DNA of 64,000 nt, from NCBI RefSeq assembly GCF_000364445.2, contig NZ_CP043538.1, positions 5,785,447 through 5,849,446 of the forward strand, given 5' to 3'. Shown here in pieces: positions 28,809-39,943 of the stretch. The notes beneath the pieces are model-generated. The model searched no databases. It saw nothing but the letters and a program-made list of their open reading frames with translations, and was not told the origin of the DNA. The position numbers were made by a program, and so were the translations under genes. The stretch comes from Methylobacterium mesophilicum SR1.6/6. GTDB taxonomy: Bacteria; Pseudomonadota; Alphaproteobacteria; Rhizobiales; Beijerinckiaceae. Positions within the stretch are counted from its first letter, which is position 1. Every line of letters begins with the position of its first letter.

Positions 28809-29780
28809 TCAGGTCTTGCGCGCGACCGTGAATCGGGCGGCATCCCGCAGGATCCGGGCGCCCTCTCCCCAGGACGAGACCGCGTCCTCGCAAACGCCGA
28901 CGAGGCGGTCGCACTCGGCCCGGGCGCCGTCGATGCCGAGGCGGTCGACCAGCGTCGCCTTGCCGGCATCCTTGTCCTTGCCGGTGGCCTTTCCCATTGC
29001 TTCGGGCGAGGCTTCCCGGTCGAGGATGTCGTCTGCGATCTGGAAGGCCTGCCCCAGAGCGAGGCCGTAGCGCAGCAGGTTCGCCCGCTGGCCCTCGTCG
29101 GCACCGCCCACGATCGCGCCGGCCTCCACCGAGAAGGCCAGGATGGCACCGGTCTTCATCGCCTGCATCCGCAGGGTGTCGTCCACGTCCATGTTGGCCG
29201 CGCCGAAGCGTCCCTCGGCGGTGAGGTCGAGGAGCTGGCCGCCGACCATCCCGCCGAGGCCGGAGGCGCGGGCGAGACCGAGCACGAGGTCGGCGCGAAT
29301 CCGAGGATCCGGCTGCCAGGCCGGATCGGCCACGATCTCGAAGGCCAGCGTCTGGAGGGCGTCGCCGACCAGGATCGCGGTCGCCTCGTCGTAGGCCTTG
29401 TGCACGGTCGGCTTGCCGCGGCGCATGTCGTCGTCGTCCATGGCGGGCAGGTCGTCGTGGACGAGGCTGTAGCAGTGGACCAGCTCGACACCCGCGCCCG
29501 CCGCCAGGGCGGCGGCCTCGGAGCCGCCGAGCATCCGGGCGGTCTCGATCGCGAGGAACGGGCGCAGGCGCTTGCCGCCGCCGAGCACCGCGTGGCGCAT
29601 CGCTTCCATGAGGCGCGGCGGCCGGTCGATTTCGCCGGGGCCGATCGTCGGGCCGAGGCGCTCGACCAGGAAGGTTTCCACCGTCCCGGCGACTTCCGTC
29701 AACCTGTGGGTAAAATCGACGGCGGGCTGGCCTGGCTTGACCGAACCGGTCGGTGCCTGCGTTGAGGGGGTCGGGGTCAT
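28809..29780 (-). CDS. ispA: Farnesyl diphosphate synthase (polyprenyl synthetase)
   Basis: This is a 323-residue trans-prenyltransferase that condenses IPP with DMAPP/GPP to give farnesyl diphosphate. The first aspartate-rich motif DDLPAMD (109-115) has the two-residue insertion typical of bacterial type II FPP synthases, followed by RRGKPTVHKAYDEATAIL. The second motif is FQIADDILD near residue 230. Other landmarks are GGGKRLRP (67-74) and GQLLDL. ATG 29780 is preferred over the upstream TTG at 29816. It is divergent from mtgA. Geranylgeranyl diphosphate synthase activity cannot be excluded, but the DDx4D form favours FPP. Confidence 0.92.
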   Translation of the reverse strand: MTPTPSTQAPTGSVKPGQPAVDFTHRLTEVAGTVETFLVERLGPTIGPGEIDRPPRLMEAMRHAVLGGGKRLRPFLAIETARMLGGSEAAALAAGAGVELVHCYSLVHDDLPAMDDDDMRRGKPTVHKAYDEATAILVGDALQTLAFEIVADPAWQPDPRIRADLVLGLARASGLGGMVGGQLLDLTAEGRFGAANMDVDDTLRMQAMKTGAILAFSVEAGAIVGGADEGQRANLLRYGLALGQAFQIADDILDREASPEAMGKATGKDKDAGKATLVDRLGIDGARAECDRLVGVCEDAVSSWGEGARILRDAARFTVARKT

Positions 29781-29848
29781 CGGGCTTACGTCCGGTCCTG
29801 GCCTTGCGGAAACCAATCGATCGTCAGTTGCACGGGAACGAGATCACG

Positions 29849-30586
29849 GTGGCCGGGGCAGGACGCAGGCGCGAGGCGGCGGGACGCGACCTTCCGCTCG
29901 CGCGCCCGCGGCGCTCCCGCTTTGTCCGCCGGATCGTCGGGGGGCTGTTTCTGCTCCCCGCCATCGGGTTCGTCGTCGCTCTGACGCTGGCGCTCGTCTA
30001 TAGCGCGGTGATGCCGCCGTCGACCCTGATGCTCGGGCGGTGGTTGACACTCCAGCCGGTGAGCCGGGATCCCGTGCCGCTGTCCGCCATCGCGCCGACC
30101 CTGTCGCAGGCGGTGATCGCCTCGGAGGATCAGCGCTTCTGCCTGGACCACGGCGTCGATTTCGGCGCGATCCGTGACGTTGTGGAGGACGACGATTCGC
30201 CGAGCCGCGGCGCCTCCACGCTCGCCATGCAGACCGTGAAGAACGTCTTCTTGTGGCCGGGGCGCTCGTACATCCGCAAGGCCATCGAGATCCCCCTGGC
30301 GCTGGCGCTCGACACGCTCTGGGGCAAGCGCCGCATGATGGAGATCTACCTCAACGTCGCCGAGTGGGGCGACGGGATCTACGGCGCGCAGGCCGCGAGC
30401 CGGCATTGGTTCGGCAAGGATGCGAGCCGTCTGACCTCCGGGGAGGCGGCGCTGCTGGCCGCCGTCCTGCCGAACCCGATCACCCGCAGCGCCGGCCGCC
30501 CCTCCCCGGGGGTCAGACGCCGTGCCGCGCGGATCCAGGCCATGATGGGCCGGATCGAGGGGCTCACCGGCTGCCTGCGGCGGTAG
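29849..30586 (+). CDS. mtgA: Monofunctional biosynthetic peptidoglycan transglycosylase MtgA
   Basis: This GT51 glycosyltransferase polymerises lipid II into glycan strands. It has one N-terminal membrane anchor (~residues 28-53) then the GT51 domain: catalytic Glu93 in ASEDQRFCLDHGVDF, RGASTLAMQTVKN, GRSYIRKAIEI and KRRMMEIYLNVAEWGDGIYG. The length of 245 from GTG 29849 matches E. coli MtgA (242). The open frame begins earlier at 29753, but that extension crosses the divergent ispA start. No transpeptidase domain follows, so it is monofunctional. Confidence 0.93.
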   Translation: MAGAGRRREAAGRDLPLARPRRSRFVRRIVGGLFLLPAIGFVVALTLALVYSAVMPPSTLMLGRWLTLQPVSRDPVPLSAIAPTLSQAVIASEDQRFCLDHGVDFGAIRDVVEDDDSPSRGASTLAMQTVKNVFLWPGRSYIRKAIEIPLALALDTLWGKRRMMEIYLNVAEWGDGIYGAQAASRHWFGKDASRLTSGEAALLAAVLPNPITRSAGRPSPGVRRRAARIQAMMGRIEGLTGCLRR

Positions 30587-30648
30587 CAGGCGCCGGACCG
30601 CCTCTGTAAGACGAGCGGGAGAAGCGCGACACCCGGGACCGACATACG

Positions 30649-31293
30649 ATGAGCGACGCCGTCTACGACCTGACCCTGGAGCGCATCGCCCTCATCCGCC
30701 GGATGGTCGTCGCCTGGGGCGGCGCCGAGCCGGGCGCGCCGACGATTCACCCGGAAGCGCCCTATGGCAGCCTCGACCGCGACGGCGACATCGCCAACGT
30801 GACCGGCGACGACGAGGGGGCGGAGGAGGAGCACCGGGCGCTCGAGGACGGTCTCGCCGTGTTCGTGCAGAACGCGCAGCTCAAGCCCGGCCGGTACCAG
30901 TATCACAACGCTCTGGCGAAGCTCGATCCGGGCGCGGTCGGCGATGTCTTCCGGGACGCCGAGACCGGCGAGACGCCCGAGCACATCACCTTCGCGGTGA
31001 CACCGGAGCACCTCGCGCTGATTCCGCGGCTCAGCTTCGGCTGGGATGCGGCGCAGGGCGTGCCGCGGGTGGATCCGCAGCGGCCGTATGGTGGCGACGG
31101 TTCCTATATCGCTGCCATGAAGCGGCACCTCGCCGCCGTCCCGCAGGCGGCGGCGAACGATGACGAGGATGCCGAGACCCGCCTCGTCCGGCTTCACCGG
31201 GAATCGCAGCCGGCCTTGCAGATCTTCCTGCGCTATGCCGACCTCGGGCCGGGCGACTTCCGGCTTTCCGGCGGAGGTTGGGGACCCGCCTGA
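30649..31293 (+). CDS. Hypothetical protein with internal duplication
   Basis: This is a 214-residue acidic, soluble protein that I do not assign to a family. It consists of two homologous halves. Residues 5-40 (TLERIALIRRMVVAWGGAEP..., ending EAPYG) match 114-147 (TPEHLALIPRLSFGWDAAQG..., ending QRPYG). A second block, HRALEDGLAVFVQNAQLKPG (62-82), matches HRESQPALQIFLRYADLGPG (173-192). Each half thus has L-x-LI-x-R, W, PYG and L-x-PG landmarks. No signal peptide or membrane segment is present. It follows mtgA by 62 bases on the same strand. Function is unknown; the duplication suggests a small repeated fold, possibly binding symmetric ligands. Confidence 0.75.
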   Translation: MSDAVYDLTLERIALIRRMVVAWGGAEPGAPTIHPEAPYGSLDRDGDIANVTGDDEGAEEEHRALEDGLAVFVQNAQLKPGRYQYHNALAKLDPGAVGDVFRDAETGETPEHITFAVTPEHLALIPRLSFGWDAAQGVPRVDPQRPYGGDGSYIAAMKRHLAAVPQAAANDDEDAETRLVRLHRESQPALQIFLRYADLGPGDFRLSGGGWGPA

Positions 31294-31389
31294 CGCCACC
31301 GCGGGGTCGACGGACTCGGATCGGCAGCGGCTCCCGCGTCTGGCCGGCGCGCCTGTTCGTCGGCATGCGCCGAGCGAACCCCGGGGGCA

Positions 31390-31413
31390 GCGGCACGCTC
31401 GGGAGCGTGCCGC
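31390..31413. terminator. Perfect hairpin between convergent genes
   Basis: An 11-bp perfect stem (31390-31400 with 31403-31413) with a two-base loop lies between the stop of the duplicated hypothetical gene and the stop of argG. No T-run follows on either strand, so it may be a bidirectional pause or terminator, or an extragenic palindrome. Confidence 0.45.
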
Positions 31414-31470
31414 GAACCGGATGGCTTCGCTCCGCCCGCAGGGACGATGGCGCTGTCGATCGGCCGGAGA

Positions 31471-32715
31471 TCAGCCCTCGCGCTTCCTGCGCTGCGCCAG
31501 GGTCCGCAGCCGGAGGGCGTTGAGCTTGATGAAGCCCGCCGCGTCGCGGTGGTCGTAGGCGACTGCCCCTTCCTCGAAGGTCACGAGATCCTGGTCGTAG
31601 AGCGAGTGCGGGCTCTCGCGACCGATCACGTGGACGCCGCCCTTGTAGAGCTTCAGCCGCACGGTGCCGGTGACCTTCTCCTGGCTCTTGTCGATCAGCG
31701 CCTGGATCATCTCGCGCTCCGGCGAGAACCAGAAGCCGTTGTAGATCAGCTCCGCGTATTGCGGCATCAGCTGGTCCTTGAGGTGGGCGGCGCCCCGGTC
31801 CAGCGTGATCGACTCGATGGCCCGGTGCGCCGGCAGCAGGATCGTGCCGCCGGGCGTCTCGTACATGCCGCGGCTCTTCATGCCGACGAAGCGGTTCTCC
31901 ACGAGGTCCAGGCGCCCGATGCCGTTGGCGCGGCCGAGCTCGTTGAGCTTGGCCAAAAGGCTCGCGGGCGACAGCGCCTCGCCGTCGATCGAGACGGCGT
32001 CGCCGCGCTCGAAGCCGATCGTGACGATCGTCGGCTGGTCGGGCGCCTCCTCGGGGGAGAGGGTGCGCGAGTAGACGTAGTCCGGCACCTCGACGGCCGG
32101 ATCCTCAAGCACCTTGCCCTCCGAGGAGGCGTGCAGGAGGTTGGCGTCCACCGAGAACGGGCTCTCGCCGCGCTTGTCCTTGGCGATCGGGATCTGGTGC
32201 TGCTCGGCGAAGGCGATGAGCTGCTCGCGGGACCGCAGGTCCCATTCGCGCCAGGGGGCGATCACCGTCACGTCGGGCTTCAGGGCGTAGTAGCCGAGCT
32301 CGAACCGGACCTGATCGTTGCCCTTGCCGGTGGCGCCGTGGCAGACCGCGTCGGCCCCGACCCTCTCGGCGATCTCGATCTGCTTCTTGGCGATCAGCGG
32401 CCGCGCGATCGAGGTGCCGAGCAGGTAGACACCCTCGTAGACGGCGTTCGCCCGGAACATCGGGAAGACGTAGTCGCGGACGAATTCCTCGCGCAGGTCC
32501 TCGATGAAGATGTTCTCGGGCCTGATGCCGAGGAGTTCCGCCTTGCGCCGGGCGGGCTCCAGCTCCTCGCCCTGGCCGAGATCGGCCGTGAAGGTCACCA
32601 CTTCACAGCCGTAGGTTGTCTGCAGCCACTTCAGGATGATCGACGTGTCGAGGCCGCCGGAATAGGCCAGCACGACCTTCTTCACGGGGCTCTTGGCTGG
32701 GACGGACATGCTCAT
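31471..32715 (-). CDS. argG: Argininosuccinate synthase
   Basis: This enzyme ligates citrulline and aspartate with ATP in arginine biosynthesis. The ATP pyrophosphatase P-loop AYSGGLDTS is at residues 18-26, followed by the family landmarks [19 protein letters not shown] and [13 protein letters not shown]. Length 414 fits the ~400-445 range of type I ArgG. Two ATGs (32715 and 32709) are possible and differ by two residues. It is monocistronic, divergent from a DsbA-family isomerase gene. Confidence 0.97.
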   Translation of the reverse strand: MSMSVPAKSPVKKVVLAYSGGLDTSIILKWLQTTYGCEVVTFTADLGQGEELEPARRKAELLGIRPENIFIEDLREEFVRDYVFPMFRANAVYEGVYLLGTSIARPLIAKKQIEIAERVGADAVCHGATGKGNDQVRFELGYYALKPDVTVIAPWREWDLRSREQLIAFAEQHQIPIAKDKRGESPFSVDANLLHASSEGKVLEDPAVEVPDYVYSRTLSPEEAPDQPTIVTIGFERGDAVSIDGEALSPASLLAKLNELGRANGIGRLDLVENRFVGMKSRGMYETPGGTILLPAHRAIESITLDRGAAHLKDQLMPQYAELIYNGFWFSPEREMIQALIDKSQEKVTGTVRLKLYKGGVHVIGRESPHSLYDQDLVTFEEGAVAYDHRDAAGFIKLNALRLRTLAQRRKREG

Positions 32716-32920
32716 TCCGGGACTGGGCGAGGGATCTGGCGCTGCGTCTGCGGCTTATCGCGGGTGTCACCGACCTGCAACCGGCGCGCCATCTCGTGCG
32801 TAGGCCGTTGCCGGAGGATCGGCCGCGTTTCGCCTCACGGCGGCCTTGCGGCCGTGCGTAAGTTGGCCCGGGCGTTGCCAGTCGTCATCGCCGCGAGCGT
32901 GTATCGGAGAAGCGAAGTCT

Positions 32921-33547
32921 ATGGCGCGCCAGCCAATTTTGGAGTTCTGGTACGAATTCGCCTCCACGTATTCGTACCTTGCGGCGATGCGCGTCGAGGC
33001 AGCCGCCGCGGAGGCCGGCGTCGCTATTCGCTGGCGGCCGTTCCTCGTGGGCCCGCTCTTCGCCTCGCAGGGCTGGACGACCTCGCCGTTCAACCTCTAC
33101 CCGGCCAAGGGCAAGAACATGTGGCGGGACGTGGAGCGCGAGGCGGCGCGCCTCGACCTGCCGCCGCTGACCCGACCCGCCCAGTTCCCCCAGAACAGCC
33201 TCAGCGCCGTGCGCGTCGCCGTCTACGGCCAGGACCAGGACTGGCTCGTGCCGTTCACCAAGGCGGTGTTCCGCGCGAGCTTCGCCGAGGGGCGTTCGAT
33301 CGCGGAGCCGACGGCGGTCGCCGAGATCCTCGATTCGCTCGGCCTCGACGGGACCCAGACCGTGCGCGCCGCCGCCGCCGAGTCCAACAAAACCAAGCTG
33401 CGGGTCTGCGTCGAGGAGGCGCGCTCGCGCGGGATCTACGGCGCGCCGACCTTCCTGGCCGATGACGGCGAGCTGTTCTGGGGCAACGACCGGTTGGAAC
33501 TGGCCCTGGCCTGGGCCACCGGCGACCGGCCGAAGGGGCTCAAATAG
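32921..33547 (+). CDS. 2-hydroxychromene-2-carboxylate isomerase-like DsbA-family protein
   Basis: This is a 208-residue thioredoxin-fold protein of the HCCA isomerase/kappa-GST branch. The N-terminal strand LEFWYEFASTYSYLAAMRV replaces the CxxC with a Ser, typical of glutathione-dependent isomerases. RWRPFLVGPLFASQGW and the C-terminal GIYGAPTFLADDGELFWGNDRL (in part) also match the family. In naphthalene pathways NahD isomerises 2-hydroxychromene-2-carboxylate, but no aromatic-degradation genes are near, so the natural substrate is unknown. ATG 32921 begins the family core. It is divergent from argG. Confidence 0.88.
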   Translation: MARQPILEFWYEFASTYSYLAAMRVEAAAAEAGVAIRWRPFLVGPLFASQGWTTSPFNLYPAKGKNMWRDVEREAARLDLPPLTRPAQFPQNSLSAVRVAVYGQDQDWLVPFTKAVFRASFAEGRSIAEPTAVAEILDSLGLDGTQTVRAAAAESNKTKLRVCVEEARSRGIYGAPTFLADDGELFWGNDRLELALAWATGDRPKGLK

Positions 33548-33648
33548 GATCCGGTTTAGGATCCCGTTCATCCCGGTTCGCCATCAAACCGACTCGACCC
33601 CCTGGTTCCGGTCAGGCTCCGCTTCGGTGCGGCCGGAGCGGGACAGCG

Positions 33649-34353
33649 ATGCCCCGGACGAGCCCCATGCCCATTTCCCGACGCCTTCTCGTCACCGCCG
33701 GCGCTCTGCTGGGTACGGGGATCGGCCGCGCAGCCGCGCAATCCTACGGCCAGCGCGTCGCGGTCACCGGCGACGACGGCAAGGCGGTGGCGAACTCGAT
33801 GCTGCCCGGCGAGATCACCGGGCAGATCCCGGCCCTGCGCGGCGTCACCTATGTCGGCCCTCGGGACGCTGGAGCCACGCTCTACGAGTTCTTCGACTTC
33901 AACTGCCCGTACTGCCGGAAGGCCGCCGCCGACGTCGTCGCCCTCCACGACAGCGACGCGGAGCTGCGCATCGGGCTTGTCCACAACCCGATCCTGTCGC
34001 CTCAATCGGCACAGGCCGCCAAGGTGATGCTGGCCGTGCAGCGCAGGCTCGGCTCCGACGCCGCGTGGCGCTTCTATCAGACGCTCCTCGGCAAGCCCGG
34101 CCGGATCGACGGGCCAGGGGCGCTGGCCGCCGCGGCCGCGATGGGGATCCCGCAGGCGGAGGTGGAGGAGATCGCCGACAGCGAGGAGGTCCGCGCGGCG
34201 TTGAAGAGCCAGATGCGGATGGCCGCCGATCTCGGGCTCTACGCCACGCCCTCCTACGTTCTCGGCAACAGCGGTATCCTCGGCCATCCGGGCGCCCGTG
34301 CCATGGCGAAGATGATCGCCAGCGTGCGGCGCTGCGACCGGCTCGCCTGCTGA
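33649..34353 (+). CDS. DsbA-family thiol oxidoreductase, exported
   Basis: This is a 234-residue protein with a signal sequence containing a twin-Arg start (ISRRLLVTAGALLGTGIGRAAA). The mature protein is a DsbA-like thioredoxin fold with active-site C86-P-Y-C89 in FFDFNCPYCRK and a cis-Pro loop in YATPSYVLG. It is likely a periplasmic disulfide oxidase or isomerase, similar to the Com1/BdbD-like or ScsC-type proteins common in alphaproteobacteria. ATG 33649 or ATG 33667 are both possible. It is 101 bases after the isomerase gene on the same strand, and the two are probably unrelated in function. Confidence 0.88.
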   Translation: MPRTSPMPISRRLLVTAGALLGTGIGRAAAQSYGQRVAVTGDDGKAVANSMLPGEITGQIPALRGVTYVGPRDAGATLYEFFDFNCPYCRKAAADVVALHDSDAELRIGLVHNPILSPQSAQAAKVMLAVQRRLGSDAAWRFYQTLLGKPGRIDGPGALAAAAAMGIPQAEVEEIADSEEVRAALKSQMRMAADLGLYATPSYVLGNSGILGHPGARAMAKMIASVRRCDRLAC

Positions 34354-34570
34354 GTCCTGTCCCGCGTCACACTTCCGCCGTCCTGGCGCGCAGCGAGGCG
34401 CGCCTCGCGTGTTGCGTGCGGCTATGCTGGCATGCTAGGCGGTCGCCGCGCCGCGAGGGCAGTTCTCGACCCTGCCCGCTGCCGGCGCGATCCCACGTCC
34501 CGAACGGTCTCGCACCGCGCTCCCGCTGGAGCGCTTGGAGCGGGCGGGCAACCAGAGAAGAGAGCGACGG

Positions 34571-35143
34571 GTGGCGCAGAACGGTTCCGAGGCTGGTCCC
34601 CTGGTCGCAGGCGTGGCGGGCCGGTACGCTTCCGCCCTATTCGAGCTCGCGCGCGACGAGCGCCAGGTCGACGCGGTCGCCGAAGCCCTCAATCAATTCG
34701 ACACGCTGCTGAAGGAGAGCGCGGACCTGCGCCGCCTCGTCCGCAGCCCGGTCTTCAGCGCCGAGGAGCAGGCGGCCGCCGTCGGCGCCGTGCTCGACAA
34801 GGCGGGGATCGGCGGCTTGGCGGGCAACTTCATCCGCCTCGCAGCCTCGAACCGTCGCCTCTTCGCCCTGCCCGACATGATCGCCGCGTTCCGGACCCTG
34901 GTCCAGGATTCGAAGGGCATCGTCCGCGCCGAGGTGCGGGTCGCCGAGAAGCCCTCTGACACGGTGATCGAGGAGATGAAGGCGTCCCTGCGCGACATCG
35001 CCAAGGCCGACGTGGACCTCGACCTCGTCGTCGACCCGAGCCTGATCGGCGGCCTCGTCGTGAAGATGGGCTCGCGCATGGTCGACGCCTCGCTCAAGAC
35101 CAAGCTCAACGGTATCCGCCTCGCGATGCGGGCCGCGCGGTAA
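34571..35143 (+). CDS. atpH: ATP synthase F1 subunit delta
   Basis: This is a 190-residue OSCP/delta subunit, the stator link between F1 alpha and the b subunits. The N-terminal helical domain includes GVAGRYASALFELARDE, and the C-terminal part carries VVDPSLIGGLVVKMGSRMVDASLKTKL, in part the signature of the family. GTG 34571 is used as the start; the frame is open 12 codons further up to 34535. It is the first gene of the atpHAGDC operon, the usual alphaproteobacterial arrangement in which F0 genes are encoded elsewhere. Confidence 0.95.
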   Translation: MAQNGSEAGPLVAGVAGRYASALFELARDERQVDAVAEALNQFDTLLKESADLRRLVRSPVFSAEEQAAAVGAVLDKAGIGGLAGNFIRLAASNRRLFALPDMIAAFRTLVQDSKGIVRAEVRVAEKPSDTVIEEMKASLRDIAKADVDLDLVVDPSLIGGLVVKMGSRMVDASLKTKLNGIRLAMRAAR

Positions 35144-36730
<1,587 letters not shown>

Positions 36731-36737
36731 GGCGCCG

Positions 36738-36846
36738 CCCCTCCCCCTTGCGGGGAGGGGTTAGGGGTGGGGGGGATGCAGGAGGCACCGTGCCGCTCCA
36801 TCCTGAACCACCCCCACCTCCGGCTCCTCCCCACAAGGGGGAGGAG
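36738..36846. repeat. Palindromic element between atpA and atpG
   Basis: This is a composite palindrome beginning 7 bases after the atpA stop. A first hairpin has perfect 9-bp arms (36738-36746 / 36752-36760, CCCCTCCCC type). A G-rich run (36763-36775) faces a C-rich run (36808-36820). A final hairpin has perfect 9-bp arms CTCCTCCCC/GGGGAGGAG (36824-36832 / 36838-36846, loop ACAAG). It shares the G-rich/C-rich pair and the last hairpin with the element at 39277-39445, so both belong to one repeat family. Confidence 0.75.
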
Positions 36847-36878
36847 AGGCCCTTTCAAATGGACCTGGACCTCACCCG

Positions 36879-37769
36879 ATGGCGAGCTTGAAGGACCTGC
36901 GCAACCGCATCACCTCGGTGAAGGCGACGCAGAAGATCACCAAGGCCATGCAGATGGTCGCGGCCGCCAAGCTGCGCCGGGCGCAGATGGCCGCCGAGGC
37001 CGGGCGCCCCTACGCCGAGAAGATGTCCGCGGTGCTCGGCAACCTCGCGGGCAACCTCGTGGGGGGCGTCGGTGCCCCGAAGCTCCTGTCCGGCACGGGC
37101 TCGGAGCAGACGCATCTGCTGGTCGTCTGCACCGGCGATCGTGGTCTCGCCGGCGCGTTCAACTCGTCGATCGTCCGCCTCGCGATCCGTGAGTATGCCC
37201 AGAAGCTGACCGCCGAGGGCAAGACCCTCAAGATCATGACGGTCGGCAAGAAGGGTCTCGACATGCTGCGGCGGCAGTATCGCGACCAGATCGTCGAGAG
37301 CATGGACATCCGCGGCAACCGGCCGGTGGATTACGAGTTCGCCGCCGAGATCGCCGACAAGATCCTCACCCGCTTCGAGGCCGGCGAGTTCGATGTCGCG
37401 ACCCTGTTCTACTCCGAGTTCCGCTCGGTCATCTCGCAGATCCCGACTGCGCAGCGCCTGATCCCGGCCGAGCTGCCCGAGGCCGACACGAGCGCGAAGG
37501 CGACCGCCGGCAACGCGGCCCTGGAATTCGAGCCCTCCGAGGAGGCGATCCTCGAGACGCTGCTGCCGAAGAACCTGACGGTGCAGATCTACCGGGCGCT
37601 CCTGGAGAACGCCGCCTCCGAGCAGGGCGCGCGCATGAGCGCCATGGACTCGGCGACCCGCAACGCGGGCGAGATGATCAAGAAGCAGACGCTGATCTAC
37701 AACCGGACGCGTCAGGCCATGATCACCAAGGAACTCATCGAGATCATCTCGGGTGCGGAAGCCCTCTGA
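36879..37769 (+). CDS. atpG: ATP synthase F1 subunit gamma
   Basis: This is the 296-residue central-stalk rotor subunit. The N-terminal helix [31 protein letters not shown] (in part) and the C-terminal helix [36 protein letters not shown] (in part) form the coiled coil, with the Rossmann-like domain ([19 protein letters not shown]) between. Its length is normal for alphaproteobacteria. The gene is preceded by the palindromic element and has no obvious Shine-Dalgarno sequence immediately upstream, so translation may depend on local structure. Confidence 0.98.
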   Translation: MASLKDLRNRITSVKATQKITKAMQMVAAAKLRRAQMAAEAGRPYAEKMSAVLGNLAGNLVGGVGAPKLLSGTGSEQTHLLVVCTGDRGLAGAFNSSIVRLAIREYAQKLTAEGKTLKIMTVGKKGLDMLRRQYRDQIVESMDIRGNRPVDYEFAAEIADKILTRFEAGEFDVATLFYSEFRSVISQIPTAQRLIPAELPEADTSAKATAGNAALEFEPSEEAILETLLPKNLTVQIYRALLENAASEQGARMSAMDSATRNAGEMIKKQTLIYNRTRQAMITKELIEIISGAEAL

Positions 37770-37783
37770 GGCACGCGACCTGA

Positions 37784-39265
<1,482 letters not shown>

Positions 39266-39276
39266 GGCTGCCCACT

Positions 39277-39445
39277 CCCCTCCCCGCTGATCTCAGGCCT
39301 GCCTGAGATCAGAATTGGATTTTCCTAGATTGGGCAAGCCCGATCTAGGTGGGGAGGGGCCGGGGGTGGGGGTGGTGCAGGATCGAGCGATCCAGTGCCT
39401 CCCGCACCACCCCCACCTCCACCTCCTCCCCGCAAGGGGGAGGAG
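39277..39445. repeat. Complex palindromic element between atpD and atpC
   Basis: This is a ~170-bp nested structure. Outer arms CCCCTCCCC/GGGGAGGGG (39277-39285 / 39351-39359) enclose two inner palindromes: a perfect 10-bp-arm dyad 39289-39310 (GATCTCAGGC) and a 12-bp-arm dyad 39324-39349 (CCTAGAT-x-GGGC) with one mismatch. It is followed by a perfect 14-bp stem 39365-39378 / 39404-39417 and a 9-bp stem 39423-39431 / 39437-39445. The last two modules resemble the element between atpA and atpG. Confidence 0.78.
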
Positions 39446-39475
39446 AGCGTGTCGCGGATCCGGAATCGTCCTGAG

Positions 39476-39877
39476 ATGGCCACCTTCCACTTCGATTTCG
39501 TCGGCCCCGAGCGGACGCTGTATTCCGGCGAGGTGACCGCCGTTCAGCTGCCCGGCACCGAGGGCGAGATGACCGTGATGCCGGGCCACGCGCCCGTGCT
39601 GACCTCTCTGCGCGTCGGCGTCATCGTGGTCACCGAGAGCCAGGGCAGCGGCAAGCGGATCTATGTCCGCGGCGGCTTCGCCGATATCGGGCCGACGGCC
39701 GTCACCGTGCTGGCCGAGCGCGCCGCCCCGATCGAGGAGCTGACGCACGAATCCCTCGACCGGGACATCGAGGCCGTCGAGATGCAGCGCGACGCCACCG
39801 AGGACCTGCAGAAGCGCGAGGAGCTGAACGGCCAGATCGTCCAGCTGCAGGAAACCAAGGCGCTCCTGAAGCTCTGA
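39476..39877 (+). CDS. atpC: ATP synthase F1 subunit epsilon
   Basis: This is a 133-residue epsilon subunit. It has an N-terminal beta sandwich (FDFVGPERTLYSGEVTAVQLPGTEGEMTVMPGHAPVLTSL, in part; the GEMTVMPGHAP motif is diagnostic) and a C-terminal helical hairpin with the charged segment HESLDRDIEAVEMQRDATEDLQKREEL (in part), which in other bacteria inhibits ATP hydrolysis. ATG 39476 was chosen over the earlier open frame, which would translate the palindromic element. It is the last gene of atpHAGDC. Confidence 0.96.
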   Translation: MATFHFDFVGPERTLYSGEVTAVQLPGTEGEMTVMPGHAPVLTSLRVGVIVVTESQGSGKRIYVRGGFADIGPTAVTVLAERAAPIEELTHESLDRDIEAVEMQRDATEDLQKREELNGQIVQLQETKALLKL

Positions 39878-39917
39878 GCGAGGGCGCATTCCGCCGGAGT
39901 CGACGCCGGTTCGCGCC

Positions 39918-39943
39918 AGAGCCCGCGTCGCAACAGGGGCTCT
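39918..39943. terminator. Hairpin at the convergent atpC/cca end
   Basis: A 7-bp perfect stem AGAGCCC/GGGCTCT (39918-39924 / 39937-39943) lies after the atpC stop and overlaps the last base pairs of the cca stop codon. It lacks a U-tract, so it is only a candidate terminator. Confidence 0.35.
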
